Positions 1 to 5,688 of a stretch of DNA of 6,236 bases are shown piece by piece. Each line of letters opens with the position of its first letter. The first letter of the stretch is position 1. The notes under the pieces are model-generated. The model made no database searches and was not told where the DNA came from. It saw only the letters and a program-made list of their open reading frames with translations. This DNA comes from Candidatus Faecivivens stercoripullorum (GTDB taxonomy: Bacteria > Bacillota > Clostridia > Oscillospirales > Ruminococcaceae): NCBI GenBank assembly GCA_018715285.1, contig DVLW01000027.1, positions 1 to 6,236 on the forward strand, given 5' to 3'. Position numbers and translations under genes: made by a program.

Positions 1-1
1 A

Positions 2-889
2 CCGTCAGCAGTGGTTGATGAACAGGAACCGGTTCAAATCCTTAGACAACATACCGATGGAAATATACTGTGTTTTGAAGGCAATGGAATTGAATTGCTG
101 ATCGATCTGGAAAAAGGAGAGCCAATTGGACTGTTCAGAAACAGGCAGTCGCTTATCCGTGAAATTAGCCTTTGCCTCGACAGGCCGTATACCGGGCTGG
201 ATGCTGAAAAGGGATGGGGCTGGTACAGTGAATATGAAAAAATCCGCAGACAGCGGCCGGATTTTGGTAAAACACGGGTTTATACATCGGAAAATCGAAT
301 CAGAGCAGAATTTCCTTTTACGCAGAAGGATAAATCAATGCCGCCGGTATGCGGAAAGATTTACTGCGAGTTTGATGGCAACGGCGTCCTGACTTTGGGA
401 GCAGATGTTCATATTGATTCGTCGTATCGGGCGGTTCCGCGCGTGGGATTGGAGTGTGTTGCGCCCGGCTGCATGGAAAACCTTTCCTATTTTGGAAGAG
501 GTGAAAATGAGAACTATCCTGACCGGATTCTTTCTGCTCCGCTGGGCGTGTATCATACGACCGTATCCCGGCAGCATTTCCCGTTCCAGCCGCCGTCTGA
601 AACCGGTGGGCACGAAGAAACCCGTTGGATTTGTCTGGACGATGGGAAAGATGAACGGATGATGATTCGTTCGGTACAGCCGATTCATTTTGATGTGCAT
701 CATGCGGGAATAGAGGAATATCAGCAGGCACGACACGACCATGAACTGAAAGTATCTGACCAGACAGTCATTCATCTGGATGCGGCACATGGCCCAATTG
801 GCAGTGAAATGGCATGGAGTACGGCTATGCCGGAAAAATATGGCTTATCGGGCGGTGACTATCATCTGGAGGTTGAAATCCGCTTTTGA
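2..889 (+). CDS. lacZ: Beta-galactosidase (GH2), C-terminal part, 5' end outside window
   Basis: This is the last 295 codons of a large LacZ-type glycoside hydrolase family 2 enzyme, which hydrolyses terminal beta-galactosides such as lactose in the cytoplasm. The reading frame is open to the left edge, so the GTG at position 11 is an internal codon and not a start. The segment covers the C-terminal beta-sandwich (Bgal_small_N, domain 5 of E. coli LacZ). Recognisable blocks are PRVGLE, then YFGRGENENYPDR (E. coli has LGLGPQENYPDR), then PPSETGGHEETRW, then a closing block with DAAHGPIGSEMAWS and LSGGDYHLEVEIRF. The Trp codon at 815-817 aligns by motif with E. coli Trp999, the domain-5 residue that reaches into the active site. 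The GH2 TIM barrel and catalytic glutamates lie upstream of the window. The stop is TGA. No convincing terminator follows; a promoter for the next gene begins 39 bp downstream. Confidence 0.93.
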   Translation, partial: PSAVVDEQEPVQILRQHTDGNILCFEGNGIELLIDLEKGEPIGLFRNRQSLIREISLCLDRPYTGLDAEKGWGWYSEYEKIRRQRPDFGKTRVYTSENRIRAEFPFTQKDKSMPPVCGKIYCEFDGNGVLTLGADVHIDSSYRAVPRVGLECVAPGCMENLSYFGRGENENYPDRILSAPLGVYHTTVSRQHFPFQPPSETGGHEETRWICLDDGKDERMMIRSVQPIHFDVHHAGIEEYQQARHDHELKVSDQTVIHLDAAHGPIGSEMAWSTAMPEKYGLSGGDYHLEVEIRF

Positions 890-928
890 ACAAACTGCAT
901 CAGAATGTTGTAATCTTTCGGAAAGAGC

Positions 929-958
929 TTGACGCGGCCGAGGTTTGGATGTTACAAT
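929..958 (+). promoter_or_regulatory. Sigma-70/SigA-type promoter with extended -10, upstream of rluB
   Basis: TTGACG at 929-934 is separated by 18 bp from TACAAT at 953-958. A TG dinucleotide at 950-951 gives the extended -10 form TGnTACAAT. Transcription would start near 965, leaving a leader of about 65 nt before the pseudouridine synthase start. It sits in the gap after lacZ, so rluB is probably not dependent on lacZ transcription. The call rests on consensus match, spacing and position only. Confidence 0.75.
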
Positions 959-972
959 AATTTTGTAAGAGA

Positions 973-1008
973 TTGCTGAGAAGCAAACCGTACTGCAGGT
1001 TTTGCAGT
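973..1008 (+). promoter_or_regulatory. Two small hairpins in the rluB 5' leader
   Basis: Within the predicted leader, TTGCT (973-977) pairs with AGCAA (982-986) around a GAGA loop, which is a GNRA-type tetraloop. ACTGCA (992-997) then pairs with TGCAGT (1003-1008) around GGTTT. The second hairpin ends about 10 nt before the AAAGGA ribosome binding site (1018-1023). No riboswitch class is recognised. They could be mRNA-stabilising structures or could be chance; the stems are only 5 and 6 bp. Confidence 0.35.
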
Positions 1009-1030
1009 CTGACATTGAAAGGAAAAAATA

Positions 1031-1798
1031 ATGGAAGTTCGTGTACAGAAAATCATTTCAGATGCCGGCGTTTGCTCCCGCCGGAAAGCAGAAGAACTGA
1101 TCGCACAGGGTAAGGTAAAGGTCAATGGACATCCTGCCGTAATTGGTCAGAAGGCTGACCCGTACCGTGATTTGATTACCGTCGGCGGTGAGAAAATTCC
1201 GACCCCACGGGAACAGCGCAGTGTCTACCTGATGCTGTATAAACCTCGCGGCTATCTGACCGCGATGAGTGATGACCGGGGAAGAAAGTGCGTTTCCGAG
1301 CTGGTGGAAGATATCCCCGAGCGTGTTTATCCTGTTGGACGCCTGGACCTTAACTCGGAAGGTCTGCTGCTGATGACCAATAATGGGGAATTTGCCAACC
1401 TGATTACCCATCCTTCCCACGAGATTCCCAAATGCTACCGCGTCACCGTACACAGTGCCGTCACCGACGAACAGCAGGTTGCACTCGCGACCGGCATTGA
1501 CCTGGATGGAAGAAAAACCGCTCCGGCTGAAGTTCGGGTCGTTACCGAAGAAGAAGGCCGCACCGTTATGCTGATTACGATTGTCGAAGGCCGTAACCGT
1601 GAGATTCGCCGGATGTGTGAAGCGGTCGGGCTGGAAGTCGCACGTCTGAAACGGATTTCGATTGGTTCACTGCGGCTGGGAATGTTACAGCCGGGTAAAT
1701 ACCGCGAGCTGACGGATGAAGAAGTCGGTCAGCTGATTAGTGCTGCGCGAAGCAATACCAACAAGGCGGTTGGCCGTCCGCGTTCCCGCAGAAAGTAA
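1031..1798 (+). CDS. rluB: RsuA/RluB-family rRNA pseudouridine synthase
   Basis: This 255-residue enzyme isomerises a specific uridine in ribosomal RNA to pseudouridine, most likely in 23S rRNA as for RluB (B. subtilis YpuL). Residues about 3-48 form an S4 RNA-binding domain (VQKIISDAGVCSRRKAEELI, then GKVKVNG). The catalytic domain follows: KPRGYLTAMSD (71-81), then the catalytic motif GRLDLNSEGLLLMTNNG, in which Asp106 is the nucleophile. GRNREIRRMCEAVGLEV and the LKRISIGSL block are typical of the RluB/RsuA branch. The C-terminal tail is basic (GRPRSRRK). The length fits the family. The ATG is preceded by AAAGGA at 1018-1023 with a 7-nt gap, which fixes the start. RluB rather than RsuA or RluF is judged from the NREIRRM block and from commonness in Clostridia; the exact target uridine cannot be read from sequence. 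Confidence 0.92.
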   Translation: MEVRVQKIISDAGVCSRRKAEELIAQGKVKVNGHPAVIGQKADPYRDLITVGGEKIPTPREQRSVYLMLYKPRGYLTAMSDDRGRKCVSELVEDIPERVYPVGRLDLNSEGLLLMTNNGEFANLITHPSHEIPKCYRVTVHSAVTDEQQVALATGIDLDGRKTAPAEVRVVTEEEGRTVMLITIVEGRNREIRRMCEAVGLEVARLKRISIGSLRLGMLQPGKYRELTDEEVGQLISAARSNTNKAVGRPRSRRK

Positions 1799-1832
1799 GC
1801 GGAAAAGATTACGTTTTTAAGATTGTCGATGA

Positions 1833-1862
1833 CTGGCCGGTTGGGATATCCCAACCGGCCAG
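1833..1862. terminator. Perfect 30-nt palindrome after rluB, possible terminator
   Basis: CTGGCCGGTTGGGAT is followed immediately by its exact reverse complement, giving a perfect 30-base palindrome centred on GATATC. As RNA it would form a stem of about 13 bp with a 4-nt loop, rich in GC. It begins 34 bp after the rluB stop and ends 32 bp before the next start. The downstream flank (GGGGTATATTTAAAA) has no proper T-tract, and neither does the flank on the other strand. It is therefore a weak intrinsic terminator at best. It could instead be an mRNA-processing or stabilising hairpin, or a symmetrical protein-binding site. Confidence 0.45.
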
Positions 1863-1894
1863 GGGTATATTTAAAAGGAAAGAGCTGAGTAGAT

Positions 1895-2257
1895 ATGCTG
1901 AGAATGCGTCCTTTTCAGGATGGAGATCAGTTTCCCGGATTCTGCCCGAAACCGGGACAGGGGTTGTATTTTATCGCACTGGAGGAAACAAAACTGGTGG
2001 GATACTGCCGCTGGCGGCTGATGCCGGGTAAAATCACGATTGAAGAGGTTGAGGACAGCGGAGATCCGCTGGTTTTTGACGGACTGGTGCGCGGTGTACT
2101 GAGTATAGCATCCGATCAGGGGATTGACCGGGCAGTATTTTCCCGGGAAATTCGGGCTGACCGTCTGGCAACCAGCCAGATTCCGGTGAACGGCGAAAAT
2201 GTGCTAATTTCGATAGAGTATTTTCTCGAAAATTGTAAAATGTGCAAAAAGTTTTGA
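1895..2257 (+). CDS. Small GNAT-like protein with C-terminal CxxC tail, function unknown
   Basis: This encodes 120 residues. The pattern is a short N-terminal strand (MLRMRPFQ), then GLYFIALEETKLVGYCRWRL and GKITIEEVED, then an amphipathic segment (LVFDGLVRGVLSIASDQGID). That order resembles the strand-strand-helix core of GCN5-related N-acetyltransferases. It is short for a GNAT (usually 140-180 residues), and I see no clear R/Q-x-x-G-x-G/A acetyl-CoA pyrophosphate loop, so catalytic activity is doubtful. The end is ISIEYFLENCKMCKKF, with a CxxC pair; similar short GNAT-like proteins with a Cys-containing end occur in Oscillospirales as far as I recall. The start ATG has AAAAGGAAAG (about 1873-1882) upstream. 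It follows rluB after the palindrome and has no separate clear promoter, so it may be read through from the rluB promoter. The gene is likely real; the function is not assigned. Confidence 0.72.
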   Translation: MLRMRPFQDGDQFPGFCPKPGQGLYFIALEETKLVGYCRWRLMPGKITIEEVEDSGDPLVFDGLVRGVLSIASDQGIDRAVFSREIRADRLATSQIPVNGENVLISIEYFLENCKMCKKF

Positions 2258-2263
2258 AACCAC

Positions 2264-2292
2264 TTGAGGTTTACTTTGGCATGGTGTATAAT
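2264..2292 (+). promoter_or_regulatory. Strong SigA-type promoter of the carboxyltransferase operon
   Basis: TTGAGG at 2264-2269 and a perfect TATAAT at 2287-2292 are separated by an optimal 17 bp. The -35 begins 6 bp after the stop of the GNAT-like gene. Transcription should start near 2299, giving a leader of about 115 nt before the first operon gene. This is the best promoter match in the window and fits the highly biased codon use of the genes it would drive. No operator repeat overlapping the -35/-10 was recognised. Confidence 0.82.
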
Positions 2293-2339
2293 ATAAACTG
2301 GTGGAAAAAGGAATTATATCCGCTTTTTAACAAGAACAT

Positions 2340-2384
2340 CTCAGAGTCACCCGACTCTGAGCGAAAAATCCCGGGTAACCGGGA
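2340..2384 (+). promoter_or_regulatory. Two-hairpin structured leader of the operon
   Basis: CTCAGAGTC (2340-2348) pairs perfectly with GACTCTGAG (2353-2361) around an ACCC loop, giving a 9-bp stem. Seven bases later, TCCCGG (2369-2374) pairs with CCGGGA (2379-2384) around GTAA, a GNRA-type tetraloop, giving a 6-bp GC-rich stem. The second stem overlaps the left part of GGGAGG (2381-2386), which looks like a ribosome binding site but lies 27 nt from the operon's ATG. Neither hairpin has a following T-tract, so neither is an intrinsic terminator on this strand. The layout does not match a riboswitch class I can name. A role in mRNA stability or regulation is inference. Confidence 0.5.
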
Positions 2385-2401
2385 GGTTTATTTTACAGAA
2401 T

Positions 2402-2406
2402 GGGGG
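2402..2406 (+). promoter_or_regulatory. G-only ribosome binding site of the first operon gene
   Basis: GGGGG ends 7 nt before the ATG at 2414 and can pair with CCUCC of 16S rRNA with one G-U wobble. It is the only purine block at normal distance from that ATG. The better-looking GGGAGG at 2381-2386 is too far upstream. No alternative in-frame ATG, GTG or TTG lies between 2366 and 2414, so the start is set by this site. Confidence 0.6.
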
Positions 2407-2413
2407 CAATATA

Positions 2414-3760
2414 ATGAATTTACAGGCCAAGCTGGCTAAGCTGGAAGAAGTAAAATCCGCATGCCGGATCGCTTCGCCGGCGAGAGAACGGATCACCGCG
2501 CTGTTCGATGAGGGAACCTTCACCGAGCTGGACGGCTTTGTTTGCAGCGGCAAGGAAGGCGTCGGTGTCATCACCGGTTACGGCTCGATTGACGGCAGCA
2601 TTGTGTATGCTTTCTCTCAGGATGTAAGCGTCTGCGGCGGTGCTGTTTCCAAAGCCCACGCCGAAAAGATTGTCAAGGTCTACGAGCTGGCTGTTAAAAA
2701 CGGCGCTCCGGTCGTTGCAATCTTTGATTCCAATGGTGCAAAGGTTTCTGAAGGACAGGAAGTCCTCGCTTCCTATCAGAAGATCCTTGCAATGTCCCAG
2801 AATCTGTCGGGCGTTGTTCCGCAGATCGCTGTTGTTGCCGGCAGCTGTGTCGGTATCAACGCTATGATGGCTGCTTCGGCAGACATTACTGTTATGGCTG
2901 AGGATGCGGCACTGTATCTGTCTAATGCAAATGGCGACACTTCTGCTGCTGCCGCTGCTGAAAAAGGTGTTGTATCGCTGGTTGAAAAGGACGCAATGGC
3001 TGCTGTAGCAAAAGCACGCGAGCTGGTTTGCATCCTGCCGCTGAACAACCTTGAGACCGCTCCGATCAGTGAGGGGACCACTGCAGCCAGCGCTGCTATC
3101 GATGACACAACTGCTTCTGCCGATCTGGTAAAAGCTGTCAGCGACGCCGAGTCCGTTATTGAACTCAAAGCTGACTATGCAAAGAATGTTTATACTGCCC
3201 TTGCTTCTGTTGGAGGCAGCACGGTTGGTGTTGTTTCCGTCAAAGGCAAGCTGTGCGATAAATGCTCTGCAAAGGCTGCTTCCTTCGTGCGCTTCTGCGA
3301 CAGCTTCAACCTGCCGGTTGTTACATTTGTGGACACCGAAGGCTTCTGCGAATGCACTTCTCCTGATGCAGCTGCTCATCTGGCTGCTGTCTATGCGGAC
3401 GCTACCTGCGCGAAGATCACCGTTTACACCGGCAAGGCAATCGGTGCTGCTGTAATGGCATTCGGCACTGCTGACGTTAAGCTGGCATGGCCGACCGCAG
3501 TTATTTCTGCACTTGCACCTGCAACTGCTGTTGAATTCTTCTGGCATGACCGTCTCAAGGGCGTTGAAAATACGGCTGCTGCCCGTGCCGCTCTGGAAGA
3601 AGAGTATGCCGACACCGAAGCAAGCGCATTCTCTGCGGCAAACGCTTCGATGGTTGATGATGTAATCGCTCCTGATGCTACCCGCGGCGCGCTGATTACC
3701 GCGCTGGACGCTCTTGCTTCCAAACGGGTTCAGAGACTGGCTAAGAAACACTCCTGCTGA
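2414..3760 (+). CDS. Divergent acyl-CoA carboxyltransferase (12S/PccB/MmdA-like) subunit
   Basis: This 448-residue soluble protein belongs to the carboxyl transferase family, which moves a carboxyl group between biotin and an acyl-CoA (propionyl-, methylmalonyl-, malonyl- or glutaconyl-CoA types). The N-terminal half carries ARERITALFDEGTFTELD (23-40), GYGSIDGSIVYAFSQD (55-70), GGAVSKAHAEKI (75-86) and DSNGAKVSEG (105-114). GSCVGINAMMAASADITVMA (143-162) follows, then VSLVEKDAMAAVAKARELV and LPLNN. The C-terminal half has FVRFCDSFNLPVVTFVDTEG (291-310), KITVYTGKAIGAAVMAFG (334-351), LAWPTAVISALAP (357-369) and VDDVIAPDATRGALITAL (414-431). Classical members have about 510-530 residues. Here the GGAR motif is NGAK, the LGGAxxH loop is missing after residue 170, and the GIIRHGAK segment is missing after residue 314. 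It is the first gene of a three-gene operon with biotin and 5S-like subunits. The acyl-CoA substrate cannot be assigned; 12S-like transcarboxylase or decarboxylase alpha subunit are the main options. Twelve cysteines, including CxxC and CxC, are unusual. Confidence 0.88.
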   Translation: MNLQAKLAKLEEVKSACRIASPARERITALFDEGTFTELDGFVCSGKEGVGVITGYGSIDGSIVYAFSQDVSVCGGAVSKAHAEKIVKVYELAVKNGAPVVAIFDSNGAKVSEGQEVLASYQKILAMSQNLSGVVPQIAVVAGSCVGINAMMAASADITVMAEDAALYLSNANGDTSAAAAAEKGVVSLVEKDAMAAVAKARELVCILPLNNLETAPISEGTTAASAAIDDTTASADLVKAVSDAESVIELKADYAKNVYTALASVGGSTVGVVSVKGKLCDKCSAKAASFVRFCDSFNLPVVTFVDTEGFCECTSPDAAAHLAAVYADATCAKITVYTGKAIGAAVMAFGTADVKLAWPTAVISALAPATAVEFFWHDRLKGVENTAAARAALEEEYADTEASAFSAANASMVDDVIAPDATRGALITALDALASKRVQRLAKKHSC

Positions 3761-3786
3761 TTTTAGGTAAAGAGAGGTTAATGAAC

Positions 3787-4194
3787 ATGAGAAGATTTAA
3801 TATCACCGTAAACGGTAAAGCATACGACGTTGCTGTTGAAGAAGTTGCTGCCGGCGCTGCTCCTGCTCCTGTTGCTGCTCCCGCACCCGCTGCTGCACCC
3901 GCTGCTGCACCCGCACCTGCTGCTGCTCCCGCTGTTGCACCCGCACCTGCTGCTGCTCCTGCTCCCGCAGCTCCTGTTGAGGGAACCGACGTTACCGCTC
4001 CGATGCCCGGCACCATCATGGAAGTCAACTGCGCAGTCGGCGATCAGGTAAAACGTGGACAGGCTATCTTTGTTCTGGAAGCAATGAAGATGAACAACGA
4101 CATCGTTGCTCCCTGCGACGGCAAGATCGTTTCTGTTGTTGCAAAGAAAGGCGATTCTGTCAACTCCAGCGACGTTCTGGCTGTAATCGGCTAA
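3787..4194 (+). CDS. Biotin carboxyl carrier protein (1.3S-like) with Ala/Pro linker
   Basis: This 135-residue carrier holds the covalently bound biotin that ferries CO2 between the two carboxyltransferase subunits. A short N-terminal module (MRRFNITVNGKAYDVAVEEV) resembles the docking segment of decarboxylase and transcarboxylase biotin subunits. A flexible Ala/Pro linker of about 43 residues follows (about 23-66), then a biotinyl/lipoyl domain beginning TDVTAPMPGTIMEV. The motif EAMKMNN contains the acceptor lysine, Lys101, 34 residues before the C-terminus as is usual. I chose the ATG at 3787 because GAGAGG (3772-3777) then lies 9 nt away and the family usually starts M-K/R-x-F/Y-x-I/V-T-V-N-G-K. 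The in-frame ATG at 3781 (two residues longer) leaves only 3 nt. The gene follows the carboxyltransferase by 26 bp and ends in tandem TAA stops. No biotin carboxylase is adjacent, so carboxyl groups probably enter from a carboxylated substrate. Confidence 0.93.
   Translation: MRRFNITVNGKAYDVAVEEVAAGAAPAPVAAPAPAAAPAAAPAPAAAPAVAPAPAAAPAPAAPVEGTDVTAPMPGTIMEVNCAVGDQVKRGQAIFVLEAMKMNNDIVAPCDGKIVSVVAKKGDSVNSSDVLAVIG
3889..3960 (+). repeat. In-frame tandem repeats coding the Ala/Pro linker
   Basis: The linker DNA holds two adjacent 30-bp units (3901-3930 and 3931-3960) that differ at only two positions and encode AAAPAPAAAP and AVAPAPAAAP. A 12-bp unit coding AAAP at 3889-3900 is repeated as the first 12 bp of the next block. 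The whole tract is GCT/GCA/CCC/CCT codons. Such in-frame repeats can expand or shrink by slippage without a frameshift, so linker length may vary among strains. Confidence 0.85.
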
Positions 4195-4245
4195 TAAGGA
4201 ACATCTGCGCCTGAAAAAATTTGAAACAGGGAGGACAATTACACG

Positions 4246-5649
4246 ATGGCCAAAAAACCTATTAAAATTACCGAAACCGTCCTTCGTGACGCCCATCAGA
4301 GCCTGCTGGCTACCCGTATGCCGCTTTCTGATATGCTTCCGATTCTCGGCGAGATGGATAAAGTCGGCTATTATTCCGCAGAGGTCTGGGGCGGCGCTAC
4401 TTTTGACGCATGCATCCGCTTCCTGAACGAAGACCCCTGGGAGAGACTGCGTATTATCCGCAGAGAGATGCCCAACACCAAGCTGCAGATGCTGTTCCGC
4501 GGCCAGAACATGCTGGGTTATCGTCCGTATGCTGACGACGTTCTGGAGTACTTTGTCCAGAAGTCGGTTGCAAACGGCATCGACATCATCCGTATTTTTG
4601 ACGCTCTGAACGATATCCGTAACCTTGAGACTGCCGTTAAGGCTGCCAACAAGGAAGGTGCACATGCTCAGATCGCTATTTCCTTCACTCTGGGTGAAAC
4701 TTTCACCACCGACTACTATGTCAACTACGCAAAACAGATCGAGTCCATCGGTGCCAAATCTATCTGCCTGAAGGACATGGCTGCTCTGCTGACTCCTTAC
4801 CACACCTACGAGCTGGTTAAGGCTATTAAGGAAGCAGTTTCGATTCCTGTTGACATTCATACTCACTATACTTCCGGTCTGGCTTCCATGTGCCTGCTCA
4901 AGGGCATCGAGGCAGGTGCCGACATCATCGACACCGCAATGTCTCCTCTGGCACTGGGTACTTCCCATGCTCCGACCGAGTCTATGGTCGCAGCTCTGCA
5001 GGGCACCGATTACGATACCGGTCTTGACCTTGTTCAGCTGACCAAGATCCGTGAATACTTCATGACCCTGCGTGAGAAGTATATCAAACAGGGCCTGATC
5101 GACCCCAAGATGCTGGCAACCGACGCAAACGCGCTGATCTACCAGGTTCCCGGCGGCATGCTGTCCAACCTCCTGTCTCAGCTCAAACAGGCTGGCAAGG
5201 AAGATCAGCTGCAGCAGGTACTCGAGGAAGTTCCGCGGGTCCGCAAAGACGCTGGTATGCCTCCTCTGGTTACCCCGACCTCTCAGATCGTTGGTACCCA
5301 GGCTGTATTCAACGTCATCCTGGGCGAACGTTACAAGATGTGCACCGCCGAGTTCAAGGACATGGTTCGCGGCGCATACGGCAAGACTCCTGTACCGGTT
5401 GATCCCGAGTTCCAGAAGAAGGTCTGCGGCGATGCCGAGATCATTACCTGCCGTTTTGCTGACACCCTTGCACCTGAGCTGGACACTCTGCGTAAAGAAT
5501 GCGCTGAATGGATGGAACAGGATGAGGACGTGCTGACCTACGCAATGTTCCCGAAGGTCGCTCCCAAGTTCTTTGAAGCTCGCCGCAACGCCAAATATGG
5601 CATTGACGGTGCCCGTGCCGACCAGGCAAACGGTGTTCATCCGGTGTGA
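4246..5649 (+). CDS. oadA: OadA/5S-type carboxyltransferase (pyruvate/oxaloacetate side)
   Basis: This 467-residue cytoplasmic subunit transfers a carboxyl group between biotin and pyruvate/oxaloacetate, as in the 5S subunit of transcarboxylase, the N-terminal part of oxaloacetate decarboxylase alpha, and PycB. Residues about 5-270 form the HMGL-like TIM barrel with ETVLRDAHQSLLATRM, where Asp15 is a metal ligand. RGQNMLGYRPYADD and IRIFDALNDIRN are hallmark motifs. Lys176 in CLKDMA is the expected carbamylated lysine, and His205/His207 in DIHTHYTSG are metal ligands. DTAMSPLALGTSHAPTESM follows. Residues about 280-445 form the PYC_OADA domain with QVPGGMLSNL (300-309); Ser307 is a hydroxyl residue where pyruvate carboxylase has its key Thr. 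The protein ends without a C-terminal biotinyl domain, unlike classical OadA of about 590-600 residues, because biotin is on the preceding gene product. AGGGAGG (4228-4234) lies 11 nt before the ATG. All catalytic motifs look intact. The symbol marks the family; whether the complex decarboxylates or transcarboxylates is open. Confidence 0.93.
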   Translation: MAKKPIKITETVLRDAHQSLLATRMPLSDMLPILGEMDKVGYYSAEVWGGATFDACIRFLNEDPWERLRIIRREMPNTKLQMLFRGQNMLGYRPYADDVLEYFVQKSVANGIDIIRIFDALNDIRNLETAVKAANKEGAHAQIAISFTLGETFTTDYYVNYAKQIESIGAKSICLKDMAALLTPYHTYELVKAIKEAVSIPVDIHTHYTSGLASMCLLKGIEAGADIIDTAMSPLALGTSHAPTESMVAALQGTDYDTGLDLVQLTKIREYFMTLREKYIKQGLIDPKMLATDANALIYQVPGGMLSNLLSQLKQAGKEDQLQQVLEEVPRVRKDAGMPPLVTPTSQIVGTQAVFNVILGERYKMCTAEFKDMVRGAYGKTPVPVDPEFQKKVCGDAEIITCRFADTLAPELDTLRKECAEWMEQDEDVLTYAMFPKVAPKFFEARRNAKYGIDGARADQANGVHPV

Positions 5650-5688
5650 TATAAAATAAGGGAAGGGGATATTCCTTCCTGACAAATG

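Noticed and set aside
913..925. Small inverted repeat TCTTT/AAAGA after lacZ as a terminator
   Set aside because: The stem is 5 bp, AT-rich and without a T-tract.
2311..2329. Weak inverted repeat (GGA and TCC near a T-run) as a terminator for the GNAT-like gene
   Set aside because: The stem is only 3 bp and it lies downstream of the operon promoter, where a terminator would block the operon.
2340..2384. Mini-ykkC (guanidine-II) type tandem hairpins
   Set aside because: That class needs two similar hairpins with ACGR loops. Here the loops are ACCC and GTAA and the stems differ.
2242..2439. Plus-strand open frame of 65 codons across the operon promoter and leader
   Set aside because: It crosses a near-consensus promoter and both leader hairpins, has no good ribosome binding site and resembles nothing known.
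2420..3751. Minus-strand open frame of 443 codons opposite the carboxyltransferase
   Set aside because: It is a mirror of the biased codon use of the real gene. Its translation resembles no family I recognise.
3741..4028. Minus-strand Gly/Ala-rich frame opposite the linker
   Set aside because: The low-complexity GAGAAAGA product is simply the complement of the Ala/Pro repeat.
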